The position numbers and the translations under genes were made by a program. From Anaerobranca gottschalkii DSM 13577 (GTDB lineage: Bacteria; Bacillota; Proteinivoracia; Proteinivoracales; Proteinivoracaceae): DNA of 36,552 nucleotides. Below the pieces are notes generated by a model. It did not search any database. It saw nothing but the letters and a program-made list of their open reading frames with translations, and had not been told where the DNA came from. The stretch is from NCBI RefSeq assembly GCF_900111575.1, contig NZ_FOIF01000016.1, positions 1 through 36,552 of the forward strand, read 5' to 3'. Positions 14,983-23,267 of the stretch are shown here, piece by piece (position 1 is the stretch's first letter; the number at the start of each line of letters is the position of its first letter).

Positions 14983-17355
14983 ATGAGGAATAAACTACAA
15001 AAATTGCTAGAAAGGAAAATCCTCCTCTTCGATGGAGCTATGGGTACCCAGTTAAACTTACAATACCCTGAAGAAGGGAATTTAGAATATCCCCATCTTG
15101 TAAAAGAAGTCCATCAAAGCTATAAAGACAAGGGTTGTGATGTAATCGGAACAAATACCTTTGGAGCAAACAGGGCTAAATTAGCCCAAAGGTTAGCTTT
15201 AGATAAATTGGTAGAAATCAATAGACAAGGGGTAAAACTAGCTAAAGAAATAGCCGGAGACCAACTTTTGGTAGCAGGGATTATAGGTCCTACGGGGAAA
15301 TTGCTAAAACCCTATGGAACACTATCCTTTGACGAAGCAAAAGAAATCTTTGCTGAACAAGGGAAAATATTAATTGAAAGTGGAGTAGACTTTATTTTAA
15401 TTGAAACAATGTCAGATATACTGGAGATGAAGGCAGCGGTGGTTGGTATAAAGGAAATAGCTGATATTCCAATCATTTGTACTGCTACCTTTGACCAAAA
15501 GGGAAAAATTTTAACAGGAGCAGATGCTCAAACGGTGGCGACGGTATTAGAAAGTTTAGGAGTTACAGCCATTGGGGCAAATTGTGGCGTTGATATCCCT
15601 TCTATGATTGAAGTAATTAAAGGGATGACGGAAGTGACTAATTTACCACTAATTGCTCAACCTAACGGAGGTCTACCAAAGTACATAAATGGAAAAACTG
15701 AATATCTAATGGATCTTGATAGGTTTAAAATAGAGGTGGAAGGGTTGTTGGCAGCAGGGGTACAGGGAATTGGTGGTTGCTGTGGTACCGATCCTCACCA
15801 TATAGAAATATTAAAAAAGTTAACAGAAAAGAGAAAACCTATTCTTCCTTCAGATTTTTCCCTTTCAAAATTAGCTGGAGCTAGAAAGACCGTAGTTTTT
15901 ACAGAAAAAAGTCCTACTAAGGTTATAGGGGAAAGGCTTAATACAACGGCTCAACCTAAATTAAAAGAAGCTGTAACAAGGGGAGAAATATCCCCTTTTA
16001 TCGAAATGGCTTTGAAACAAGTAGAAAAAGGGGCAGCATTGTTAGATGTAAATATTGGTATTAGTCTAGAAAAAGAATTGGAAATGATGCCAAAGGTTAT
16101 AGAAGGATTACAGCAAAGTATAGATATACCTTTAGTTATAGATACTACCTATCCTCAGGTTATGGAAGAGGCATTGAAGGTATATCGGGGTAAACCTTTA
16201 TTGAATTCCACCACTGGTGATAGAAAAAATTTAGAGAAAGTAATAGAACTTGCACAAAAATACGGAGGGGCTATAGTAGCCTTAACGTTAACGGAAAAGG
16301 GATTACCTAAAAGGGCTGAAGAAAGGGTGGAAATAGCAAGGGAAATTTTGGCTATCGCTCAAGAAAAGGGTTTTGGAAAAGAAAATATTTGGATAGATCC
16401 TTTAGTTTTAACAGCGGGAGCAAATGGAGATTTAGTTTTAGAAACAATTAAAGGGGTAAAAATGATTAAAGAAGAACTAGGGGGACAAACATTGTTGGGA
16501 ATCAGTAATATTTCATACGGATTACCTAACAGAAGTTGGCTTAATAGCCATTTCCTCACCCTTGCTTTGACAGCAGGGTTAGATCTGCCTATAGTAAATC
16601 CAGAAGACCCATTGATTTGGCAAAGTATAAAGTGTGCCGATGTTTTTACAGGTAAAGATAGTGGGGCAAAGAACTATTCTTTAGAAAAAATCCCTAATGA
16701 AAAAGGGGAAAGGATAGCTCTAGGGGAAAATATAACTTTAGAAGATTTTGAAAGGCTTATAATCTATGGCTTAAAAGAAAAAATCCCCCAAGGGATAAAT
16801 TTATTAAAAAAACAAGGGTATAGTGGTAAAGAAATTTTAGAAAAAGCTTTACTAAGGGCTATGGAGAAGGTAGGGGACTATTACGAAAAAGGAATTTTCT
16901 ACTTACCCCAATTGTTAGGGGCAGGGGATGCAGCAAAACAGGTATTTGAAGAGCTAGCAACAGATCTTCAAAAAGAAAGGATAGAGGATAAGGGCACTGT
17001 TTTGCTAGCTACCGTAGAAGGGGATATCCACGATATAGGGAAAAACATTGTTTCATTAGTCTTGCAAAATAATGGGTATAAAGTCCTGGACTTAGGTACT
17101 GATGTACCTCCCTTACATATAGTGGAAAAGGCAGAGGAGGTCAAAGCAGATGTCATTGGATTAAGTGCCCTTTTAACTACGGCAATCCCTAAAATGGCGG
17201 AAGTGGTAGAATTGTTAAAGGAAAGGGGACTATCTATACCGGTAATGATAGGGGGAGCAGTGGTCAGTGAAGATGTAGCAAAATCCATTGGAGCATATTA
17301 TGCTGCCAACGGAGTGGAAGGGGTAAAAGTTTTAAAGAAAATTTTAGAAAGTTAG
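14983..17355 (+). CDS. metH: Cobalamin-dependent methionine synthase, short form without reactivation domain
   Basis: A 790-residue enzyme that transfers the methyl group of methyltetrahydrofolate to homocysteine through cobalamin. Domains in order: homocysteine/zinc domain (about 1-295) starting ILLFDGAMGTQL, with zinc ligands C201 (GANCG) and C266/C267 (GGCCGTD); pterin-binding domain (about 305-560) with VIGERLNTT; cobalamin cap (about 575-660); cobalamin-binding domain (about 665-790) with DIHDIGKN, whose H683 is the lower axial cobalt ligand. The roughly 350-residue C-terminal AdoMet-binding activation domain of E. coli MetH is absent. Short MetH forms occur in other anaerobes and Thermotoga. 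The stop is a clean TAG, with no sign of truncation by mutation. Confidence 0.93.
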   Translation: MRNKLQKLLERKILLFDGAMGTQLNLQYPEEGNLEYPHLVKEVHQSYKDKGCDVIGTNTFGANRAKLAQRLALDKLVEINRQGVKLAKEIAGDQLLVAGIIGPTGKLLKPYGTLSFDEAKEIFAEQGKILIESGVDFILIETMSDILEMKAAVVGIKEIADIPIICTATFDQKGKILTGADAQTVATVLESLGVTAIGANCGVDIPSMIEVIKGMTEVTNLPLIAQPNGGLPKYINGKTEYLMDLDRFKIEVEGLLAAGVQGIGGCCGTDPHHIEILKKLTEKRKPILPSDFSLSKLAGARKTVVFTEKSPTKVIGERLNTTAQPKLKEAVTRGEISPFIEMALKQVEKGAALLDVNIGISLEKELEMMPKVIEGLQQSIDIPLVIDTTYPQVMEEALKVYRGKPLLNSTTGDRKNLEKVIELAQKYGGAIVALTLTEKGLPKRAEERVEIAREILAIAQEKGFGKENIWIDPLVLTAGANGDLVLETIKGVKMIKEELGGQTLLGISNISYGLPNRSWLNSHFLTLALTAGLDLPIVNPEDPLIWQSIKCADVFTGKDSGAKNYSLEKIPNEKGERIALGENITLEDFERLIIYGLKEKIPQGINLLKKQGYSGKEILEKALLRAMEKVGDYYEKGIFYLPQLLGAGDAAKQVFEELATDLQKERIEDKGTVLLATVEGDIHDIGKNIVSLVLQNNGYKVLDLGTDVPPLHIVEKAEEVKADVIGLSALLTTAIPKMAEVVELLKERGLSIPVMIGGAVVSEDVAKSIGAYYAANGVEGVKVLKKILES

Positions 17356-17362
17356 GTGGGAA

Positions 17363-18334
17363 ATGGTGAAAGAAGTTTATGCTAATATTTATCAAATTGA
17401 AGTACCTTTACCTGATAATCCATTAAAAAAGATCAATACATACTTGATTAAAGGGGCTGAAAAAAGTCTATTAATAGATACTGGATTTAACCATATCCTT
17501 AGTCAAGAAATACTAATGGAAGGATTAAATGAGCTAGGAATAAAGTTAGAAGACTTAGAGTTATTTATAACCCATCTCCATTCTGATCATTCGGGATTGG
17601 CTGCTTTTTTCGATAGTCAAGGGGTAAAGGTTTATACCAGTGAAATAGATGGATTACTTATCAATGAAATGACAGGGAATAGTTACTGGGAAAGATTGAT
17701 GGAAAAAGTAAGGATGTATAATTTAGATCTAGACAATATTACATATATGGATAATCCAGGGTATAAGTACTGTCCTAAAGAGGCTATAGAATTCCAATTG
17801 TTAAAAGAAGGGGATCAGTTAAAGGTTGGGGATTATACTTTTGAAGTGATTGATATATCAGGGCATACACCAGGGCATATAGGGCTATATGAAAGGGAAC
17901 ACAAGTTGTTTTTTGGTGGAGATCATATTTTAGATCAAATTACTCCTAATATTGCTTTTTGGGGTTTTCAGTATAATAGTTTAGCAGTTTATCTAAACAA
18001 TTTAGGTAAAATATCACAATATAATATAGACTATCTTTTTCCTTCCCACAGAAATATAATTAGAGATCATCAGAGGAGGATTGGAGAGCTGATTAGCCAT
18101 CATGGAAAGCGATTAGAGGAAATTTTGAATATTTTAAAAGGGAATGAAAAAACCGTTAGGGATGTGGCTAAGGAAATGAAATGGAGTTTAAAAGAAAAAA
18201 ACTGGGAGGATTTTCCCTCGCCTCAAAAGTGGTTTGCAGCAGGAGAAGCCATGTCCCATTTGGAGCATTTGGTTTTGGTTGGGAAGGTAGAGAGAATAAA
18301 TAAAGAGGGAGTTTTATATTATAGATTAAATTAA
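17363..18334 (+). CDS. Metallo-beta-lactamase-fold hydrolase
   Basis: A 323-residue metallohydrolase. The dinuclear metal motif THLHSDHSG provides H71, H73, D75 and H76. GHTPGHIG and FGGDHILD give further ligands, and FPSHRN the last histidine. The C-terminal 90 residues form a winged-helix-like tail seen in the MBL subgroup annotated with lactonase or glyoxalase-II-like functions. Substrate is not predictable. The start could be ATG 17363 or GTG 17366: AGGTGG (17354-17359) overlaps the metH stop and is better spaced for GTG. It probably shares the metH transcript. A piece of this gene is repeated downstream at 18589-18741. Confidence 0.87.
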   Translation: MVKEVYANIYQIEVPLPDNPLKKINTYLIKGAEKSLLIDTGFNHILSQEILMEGLNELGIKLEDLELFITHLHSDHSGLAAFFDSQGVKVYTSEIDGLLINEMTGNSYWERLMEKVRMYNLDLDNITYMDNPGYKYCPKEAIEFQLLKEGDQLKVGDYTFEVIDISGHTPGHIGLYEREHKLFFGGDHILDQITPNIAFWGFQYNSLAVYLNNLGKISQYNIDYLFPSHRNIIRDHQRRIGELISHHGKRLEEILNILKGNEKTVRDVAKEMKWSLKEKNWEDFPSPQKWFAAGEAMSHLEHLVLVGKVERINKEGVLYYRLN

Positions 18335-18375
18335 GTTTTATATAATATAAACGATTTTTAAGGGGGAATTTTAAA

Positions 18376-18576
18376 ATGAGAAAAGAAGCAAAAGAGGTAA
18401 AAATTGGGGAGAAAATATTAGAATGTCCTATATGTAATCACAAAAAATTTTGGAAAAGGCAAACCTTGATGAATACTGCAGGTGCAACTTTTTTTGGATT
18501 TGATTGGGCTAACAAAGAAGCTGTTAATTTTATTTGTAACAGTTGTGGATACATTATGTGGTTTTGGGTGGGATAA
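18376..18576 (+). CDS. Small zinc-ribbon protein (DUF2082-like)
   Basis: A 66-residue protein with two cysteine pairs, CPIC (C18, C21) and CNSC (about C55, C58), forming a zinc ribbon. Between them lies MNTAGATFFGFDWANKEAVNF and after them GYIMWFW. The layout is like the short nucleic-acid-binding zinc-ribbon proteins grouped as DUF2082, from memory. Target is unknown. AAGGGGG (18360-18366) precedes ATG 18376. It sits between the intact metallo-hydrolase gene and that gene's broken copy, and its reading frame continues past the stop into the copied segment. Confidence 0.75.
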   Translation: MRKEAKEVKIGEKILECPICNHKKFWKRQTLMNTAGATFFGFDWANKEAVNFICNSCGYIMWFWVG

Positions 18577-18588
18577 TATCAGAAACCT

Positions 18589-18741
18589 GACTATCTTTTT
18601 CCTTCCCACAGAAATATAATTAGAGATCATCAGAGGAGGATTGGAGAGCTGATTAGCCATCATGGCAAGGGATTAGAAGAAATTTTGAATATTTTAGAAG
18701 GGGGAGTTTTGTATTATAAAAAAGTAGACAAAAATCAATGA
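18589..18741 (+). pseudogene. Degraded partial copy of the upstream metallo-beta-lactamase gene
   Basis: Bases 18589-18710 repeat 18029-18150 of the hydrolase gene at an exact offset of 560, with only about five mismatches; the copy then jumps to the equivalent of the gene's last codons. Its readable frame is DYLFPSHRNIIRDHQRR and on through an LEGGVLYY segment, ending TGA at 18739-18741, against KEGVLYYRLN at the end of the intact gene. The 5' two-thirds, with the HxHxDH motif and start codon, is missing, and an internal in-frame deletion removes about 50 codons. It cannot encode a working enzyme. Confidence 0.85.
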
Positions 18742-18756
18742 AATTTTTAAAAAGTA

Positions 18757-18785
18757 TTGAAAAAAATGTGACGATAGACTATACT
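18757..18785 (+). promoter_or_regulatory. Promoter of the GntR-PTS operon
   Basis: TTGAAA (18757-18762), 17 bases, TATACT (18780-18785). Transcription would start near 18792, directly at the TGTATATACA dyad. Confidence 0.68.
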
Positions 18786-18795
18786 TAAAATAAGA

Positions 18796-18805
18796 TGTAT
18801 ATACA
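18796..18805. promoter_or_regulatory. Probable GntR operator
   Basis: TGTATATACA is a perfect 10-bp palindrome at the predicted transcription start of the gntR-type gene. GntR/HutC regulators commonly bind short dyads with a GTATATAC or GTCTAGAC core, so autorepression here is likely. Only one copy is seen; the gap before the EIIC gene has no second copy. Confidence 0.5.
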
Positions 18806-18833
18806 ACATATTATCTATACAGGAGTTGATTTA

Positions 18834-19565
18834 ATGAAAAAAGTTTGTCATAAAAGTCCAATTCCATTATATTATCAACTTAAAGAAATTATTCAAGAAA
18901 TGATAGAAAATGAAGAAATAAAGGCAGGAGAACCGATACCGTCAGAAAATGAACTTTGTGAATATCATGGAATAAGTAGAATGACAGTCAATAAAGCTAT
19001 TAACTCCCTTGTTTACGAAGGGTTAGTATATAGGTTAAAAGGAAAAGGGACATTTGTCTCAGAGAATAAAAAAATGCATGAAATAAATAGTTTAAAGGGA
19101 TTTACTGAAGAAATGGAAGAAAAGGGTTATAAAGTAAAAACAAAGATATTATCTTTTAAAATTGTGAAAGCGACAATGAGTAAAATGAAGCATTTAAAAT
19201 TAGATAATCCTGAAAATTTGATAGAAATAAAAAGGTTAAGATTTTTAAATGATGAACCACATAGTATTGAGACAGCCTGGATTCCAAAAAAGTTTTGTTC
19301 TGATTTAACAGAGAATCTATTAAAAAATAATTCTTTGTATTGGTTATTTAGAAATAAATATAATTTGAATTTAAAATATGGAAAACAAGTAATTGAACCT
19401 ATCTTAATTAATAGTTATGAGAGTAAATTGTTGGGAATAGCTGAAAAGTCTTTAGCCCTTTTATTTAGAAGAACTACAATGTTAGATGATGACAAAGTGA
19501 TCGAATACACAAAAGCTATATACCGTACAGATAAATTTAAATATGAATTGGAATTGAGGCCGTAA
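18834..19565 (+). CDS. GntR-family transcriptional regulator, HutC/UTRA subgroup
   Basis: A 243-residue regulator. Residues about 8-75 form the winged helix-turn-helix: PLYYQLKEIIQEMI, then GEPIPSENELCEYHGISRMT, then GLVYRLKGKGTFV, the standard GntR pattern. The rest is a UTRA effector domain, beginning INSLKGFTEEMEEKGY and ending with a conserved Arg/Tyr-rich strand. UTRA domains sense small ligands, often phosphorylated sugars such as GlcNAc-6-P. It is the first gene of the PTS operon and probably its repressor. ATG 18834 follows AGGAG (18821-18825); an in-frame ATG at 18795 coincides with the transcription start and lacks a ribosome site. Confidence 0.9.
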   Translation: MKKVCHKSPIPLYYQLKEIIQEMIENEEIKAGEPIPSENELCEYHGISRMTVNKAINSLVYEGLVYRLKGKGTFVSENKKMHEINSLKGFTEEMEEKGYKVKTKILSFKIVKATMSKMKHLKLDNPENLIEIKRLRFLNDEPHSIETAWIPKKFCSDLTENLLKNNSLYWLFRNKYNLNLKYGKQVIEPILINSYESKLLGIAEKSLALLFRRTTMLDDDKVIEYTKAIYRTDKFKYELELRP

Positions 19566-19570
19566 TAAGT

Positions 19571-19587
19571 TTGCGGTAAAACCGCAA
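19571..19587 (+). terminator. Short hairpin between the regulator gene and the PTS genes
   Basis: TTGCGGT pairs with ACCGCAA around AAA, followed by TAAAAT rather than a T run. It is six bases after the regulator stop. It may be a weak attenuator or an mRNA processing and stabilising hairpin that sets a different level for the PTS genes; it is not a convincing full terminator. Confidence 0.4.
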
Positions 19588-19613
19588 TAAAATATATTTA
19601 AGGGGGTTTTTAA

Positions 19614-20879
19614 ATGGAAGTTATAATGTTTTTTATCAATCAAATCTTCCGAGAAGCATCTCTATTTTTAGGTATTATTGCTTTAGTAGGATTATTGCTA
19701 CAAAGAAAATCTTTCTCAGAAGTAATTCAAGGAACATTTAAAACAATTATTGGTGTAGTAATTTTAACACAAGGGGTTAATATTATTGTCAATGCTATGT
19801 TGCCTTTAAGTGGTGGTTTTGAGTTTTTATACGGGATTGAAGGTGATAAAGTGTTAAGGCCTATGGGCTCAGATGCTTTAATTTCCAATTTTGGTTCCCA
19901 GATTGGTTTGGCAATGTTGTTGGCGTTTTTACTAAATGTTGTTGTTGCAAGATTTACCAAAATTAAAAATGTTTTCCTTACTGGTCATCATCTTTTCTGG
20001 TTTGCATTTATTTTTGTAGCAGTGGGTGTGGAAGCAGGTTTTGAAGGTATAAGTTTAATTCTTTTCAGTACATTATTTTTAGCTTTATACATCATATTAG
20101 TACCGGCTATTATAAAACCGTATGTTAAAAAAGTAATTGGAGATGATTCTTTTACATTAGGTCATCCTACTGTAATCCTTTCATTGGTTTCTGGATTTGT
20201 AGGTAGTATTGTTGGAGATAAGTCAAAGTCTACAGAGGAAATAAAATTTTCACCTAAACTAAACTTTTTAAGGGAAATCACAATTACATCTTCTTTAGTT
20301 ATGTTTATAGTATATGTTGTAGTAGGATTACTAGGAGCAAAAGAAGTTTATAGTACTGATAAAAATCTTATTATATATTCGTTAATGCAAGGGATATTAT
20401 TTGGTGCTGGTCTGACAATTTTATTAAGTGGAGTAAGAATGATGTTAGCAGAAATTATCCCAGCTTTTAAAGGTATATCTGATAAAGTAATACCTAATGC
20501 AGTTCCAGCATTAGATTGTCCTATAATTTTCCCTTATGCACCAAATGCAGTATTGATCGGTTTTATAGTTTCTATGGTTACTTCAGTAATAACTATTATT
20601 TTATTGGGTGCAACGGGATTTTTCCCTTACGCAATTTTGCCATTAACTATAACCTGTTTCTTTGAAATTGGTACTGCTGCAGTTATCGGTAACGGTACTG
20701 GTGGTGTAAGAGGGGCAGTTATTGGTTCAGCTGTAGCAGGAGTAGTAATGATTTTCTTAGTAGGTTTTTCAATACCTTTCTTAGCAAATACAGTATCAGA
20801 TTGGATAGTAATATTTGGTGGTAATGATTTTTCCCTTTGGGCAATAATATCTGGATTATTCTCAAAAATATTTGCATAA
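19614..20879 (+). CDS. PTS sugar transporter EIIC, ascorbate (UlaA/SgaT) type
   Basis: A 421-residue polytopic membrane protein with about ten to eleven spans. The sequence type (TQGVNIIVNAMLPLSGGFEFLYGI, then FLTGHHLFWFAF, then LDCPIIFPYAPNAVLIGF, then GGVRGAVIGSAVAG) is that of the ascorbate/galactitol-superfamily EIIC UlaA. It forms the translocation channel; phosphate comes from the separate EIIB. A strong AAGGGGG precedes ATG 19614. Ascorbate is not a safe substrate call: the operon lacks the UlaD/E/F/G catabolic enzymes and instead has a SIS-domain protein, which suggests another sugar. Confidence 0.86.
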   Translation: MEVIMFFINQIFREASLFLGIIALVGLLLQRKSFSEVIQGTFKTIIGVVILTQGVNIIVNAMLPLSGGFEFLYGIEGDKVLRPMGSDALISNFGSQIGLAMLLAFLLNVVVARFTKIKNVFLTGHHLFWFAFIFVAVGVEAGFEGISLILFSTLFLALYIILVPAIIKPYVKKVIGDDSFTLGHPTVILSLVSGFVGSIVGDKSKSTEEIKFSPKLNFLREITITSSLVMFIVYVVVGLLGAKEVYSTDKNLIIYSLMQGILFGAGLTILLSGVRMMLAEIIPAFKGISDKVIPNAVPALDCPIIFPYAPNAVLIGFIVSMVTSVITIILLGATGFFPYAILPLTITCFFEIGTAAVIGNGTGGVRGAVIGSAVAGVVMIFLVGFSIPFLANTVSDWIVIFGGNDFSLWAIISGLFSKIFA

Positions 20880-20891
20880 GGATGAGTAATA

Positions 20892-21635
20892 ATGCTTAAA
20901 TACACAAAACTATATTTTAATAAAATAGCTGAAATTTTAGAAGATGTCGAAAGAACACAGGGAGAAAAAATTTACAAAGCTGCTTTGAAAGTGGCAGAAA
21001 CCTTTGAACAAGGCAAATCAACTTTTGTTTTTGGTTGTTCCCATGCTGGTATCATTGCGGAAGAATTATTTTATAGGACAGGTGGATTAGCAATTATTAA
21101 TCCTATCTTTAATCCAACATTGATGCTAAATACAAGACCAGTAACACTAACGACAAAGATAGAAAGGATTGTAGGTTTTGGAAAAGTAATTCTTGAATCA
21201 TCACCAATTAATAAAGGTGATGTATTGATAATCCACTCTGTTTCTGGTAGAAATAATGTTCCTGTTGAAATGGCAATTGAAGCAAAGGAAAGAGGTATTT
21301 ATGTTATAGCTATCACAAACTTATCTTATTCTACAAATGTAAGTTCAAGGGATGAAAGTAACAAAAAATTGTATGAAGTTGCTGACTTAGTAATTGATAA
21401 TTGTGGAGTTTATGAAGATTCAATAGTAGAGATAGAAGGATTGTCTCAAAAAGTTGGTCCAACATCGACAATTATTGGGGCTGCCATTGGTCATTCTATA
21501 GTAATAGAAACAGCTAATATTTTGTTGGAAAAGGGAATTCAGCCACCTATATTTCATAGTGCTAATATAGATGGTGGAGATGAATTTAATAAAAAAATTC
21601 TAGAAAAACATAAAAACTTAATCCATTATCTGTAG
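20892..21635 (+). CDS. SIS-domain protein, UPF0309 family
   Basis: A 247-residue protein with one sugar-isomerase (SIS) domain covering most of its length. Conserved UPF0309 markers are EELFYRTGGLAIINPI, then VLIIHSVSGRNNVPVEMA, then LYEVADLVIDNCGV, then EGLSQKVGPTSTIIGAAIGHS, and SANIDGGDE. SIS domains bind phosphosugars and often isomerise, deaminate or cleave them, so this is the probable cytosolic enzyme acting on the phosphorylated product of the neighbouring PTS. The exact reaction is not known for the family. AAGGATGAG (20878-20886) precedes ATG 20892. EIIA begins 11 bases after its stop. Confidence 0.85.
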   Translation: MLKYTKLYFNKIAEILEDVERTQGEKIYKAALKVAETFEQGKSTFVFGCSHAGIIAEELFYRTGGLAIINPIFNPTLMLNTRPVTLTTKIERIVGFGKVILESSPINKGDVLIIHSVSGRNNVPVEMAIEAKERGIYVIAITNLSYSTNVSSRDESNKKLYEVADLVIDNCGVYEDSIVEIEGLSQKVGPTSTIIGAAIGHSIVIETANILLEKGIQPPIFHSANIDGGDEFNKKILEKHKNLIHYL

Positions 21636-21646
21636 GAGGAAATTTT

Positions 21647-22084
21647 GTGGAAAAAATAATAGAGTTAAAAAATATTAAAACCAAAGTGGAATGTGCTAAT
21701 TGGCAGGAAGCAATTAGAGAAGCTGGAAATCTTTTAGTTAAAAGTGGTTTTGTTAAAAAAGAATATGTTGAAGAAATCATAAAAACCGTCGAAAATTTAG
21801 GACCATATTTTGTAATTATTCCCCATATAGCTTTAGCCCATGCAAGGCCTAGTGAGCAAGTGTTAAAAAATGGTTTGAGTCTAATCACATTAAAAGATCC
21901 AATAGATTTTGGAAAAAAAGAAAATGATCCAGTAAAAATAGTTATTGCCTTTGGTGCTAAAAGTGGAGAGGAGCATTTGGAGAGTTTAAGAAAAATAGCA
22001 TTATTATTTGAAAAGCCTGATATTATAGACGAGATAATTAGGGAAGATAAACCAGAAATAATTTATCAAATTTTGAATAGGTGA
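21647..22084 (+). CDS. PTS EIIA component, mannitol/fructose/ascorbate type
   Basis: A 145-residue EIIA domain that takes phosphate from HPr and passes it to EIIB. The phospho-acceptor is likely H65 in ALAHARPSEQ, equivalent to the PHARP histidine of UlaC; H60 in IPHIA lies close by. The segment LITLKDPIDFGKKENDPVKI is typical of this family. The start is GTG 21647 behind a strong AGGAGGA (21634-21640). Confidence 0.9.
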   Translation: MEKIIELKNIKTKVECANWQEAIREAGNLLVKSGFVKKEYVEEIIKTVENLGPYFVIIPHIALAHARPSEQVLKNGLSLITLKDPIDFGKKENDPVKIVIAFGAKSGEEHLESLRKIALLFEKPDIIDEIIREDKPEIIYQILNR

Positions 22085-22100
22085 CAGGGAGATGATTACT

Positions 22101-22397
22101 ATGGGCAAAGAACTTAAAATTTTAGCTGTTTGTGGTTTTGGAGTAGGTTCTTCAATGATTTTAAAAATGAAAATAGATGAGGTATTAAAAGAAAATAATA
22201 TTAAAGCAGAGGTTTTTACTACTGATGTTGGGACTGCGACATCTACACCATGTGACATTATTTTTACATCTAGCGAATTAGGGGAAACCTTTAAAGGTAA
22301 AGTTTCAGTTCCTGTAGTTATAATAAATAATTTTATTAATAAAAAGGAAATTGAAGAGAAAGGAATTAGTGTAATAAAAGAATTACTTCAGAGTTAA
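22101..22397 (+). CDS. PTS EIIB component, ascorbate/galactitol type
   Basis: A 98-residue EIIB whose phosphocysteine C11 lies in the P-loop-like motif VCGFGVGSSM. It receives phosphate from EIIA and phosphorylates the sugar as it leaves EIIC. ATG 22101 is preferred over ATG 22092, because AGGGAG (22086-22091) is correctly spaced only for 22101. With EIIA, EIIC and the SIS protein it completes the operon, and a terminator follows 16 bases after the stop. Confidence 0.9.
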   Translation: MGKELKILAVCGFGVGSSMILKMKIDEVLKENNIKAEVFTTDVGTATSTPCDIIFTSSELGETFKGKVSVPVVIINNFINKKEIEEKGISVIKELLQS

Positions 22398-22412
22398 TTA
22401 TAGTAAGGAGTG

Positions 22413-22450
22413 AGTGTTGGTTATACCAGGGTATACCAACACTTTTTTTA
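22413..22450 (+). terminator. Intrinsic terminator of the PTS operon
   Basis: AGTGTTGGT (22413-22421) pairs with ACCAACACT (22435-22443), with a further ATAC/GTAT helix inside after a one-base bulge, followed by TTTTTTTA. Confidence 0.88.
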
Positions 22451-22540
22451 GTGTGATAAAAAAGGAATTGAAAAATAATTATAGAATATAAAAAATATGA
22501 TTGACTTTAATTAATATCGATTTATTAGAGAAAGGAGAAA

Positions 22541-23236
22541 ATGATGATACCATTAAGGGATATAAACCCAACGAGAAGGACCCCTATTTTAACTGTTTCA
22601 TTAATTATTATCAATGTAGGGATATTTATTTATCAAATGGGTTTACCACATGATCTGACAATAAGGTTTCTAAAAACCTTTGGTTTTATACCAGAACAGC
22701 TAACAAAAGCCATAATACTTGGGAATTTTGAGTATTTATGGGTTAATCTTTTTACTATTTTTTCTAGCATGTTTTTACATGGGAGTTTTATGCACCTTAT
22801 AAGTAATATGTGGGCATTATGGTTATTTGGAGATAATGTTGAAGATAAATTAGGACATTTTAAGTTTTTATTTTTTTACCTGTTAAGCGGAGTTTTTGCT
22901 TCCTTTACCCATTATCTTTTTTATTTTAATTCTCCAGTAGTAACAATTGGAGCATCTGGGGCTATAGCAGGGATAATGGGAATATATTTCATTTTATTTC
23001 CATATGCAAAAATTAAGACACTTTTTTTAGTTTTATGGTTACCCTTTTTTATCCACGTCCCCGCCTTTCTTTATATAGGATTATGGTTTATTTCGCAAAT
23101 TTCTAACGGTATATTGAGTCTTTTTGGTCCTATCTATGGTTTTGGAATTGCCTGGTGGGCCCATATAGGAGGATTTATTTATGGATTGTATATTGGTAAA
23201 AAGTATAGAAAAAGAATGTATTTTTTTTGGAAATAA
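22541..23236 (+). CDS. Rhomboid-family intramembrane serine protease
   Basis: A 231-residue membrane protein with about six helices. The catalytic dyad is S139 in TIGASGAIAG (the GxSG motif) and H208 in WWAHIGGFIYG. HGSFMHLISNMWALWLFGDNVED is the conserved loop and second helix. Rhomboids cut substrate proteins within the membrane; the substrate is unknown. The protein starts with IPLRDINPTRRTPI, a common rhomboid opening. Two adjacent ATGs (22541 and 22544) are possible; AAAGGAG (22531-22537) suits the second slightly better. It stands alone between the PTS terminator and the antiporter. Confidence 0.9.
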   Translation: MMIPLRDINPTRRTPILTVSLIIINVGIFIYQMGLPHDLTIRFLKTFGFIPEQLTKAIILGNFEYLWVNLFTIFSSMFLHGSFMHLISNMWALWLFGDNVEDKLGHFKFLFFYLLSGVFASFTHYLFYFNSPVVTIGASGAIAGIMGIYFILFPYAKIKTLFLVLWLPFFIHVPAFLYIGLWFISQISNGILSLFGPIYGFGIAWWAHIGGFIYGLYIGKKYRKRMYFFWK

Positions 23237-23267
23237 ATTTTATATAAGGGGGAATTTCAAAATAAGA

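Noticed and set aside
16968-17288. 106-codon minus-strand open frame inside metH
   Set aside because: It is the antisense shadow of the conserved cobalamin-binding domain.
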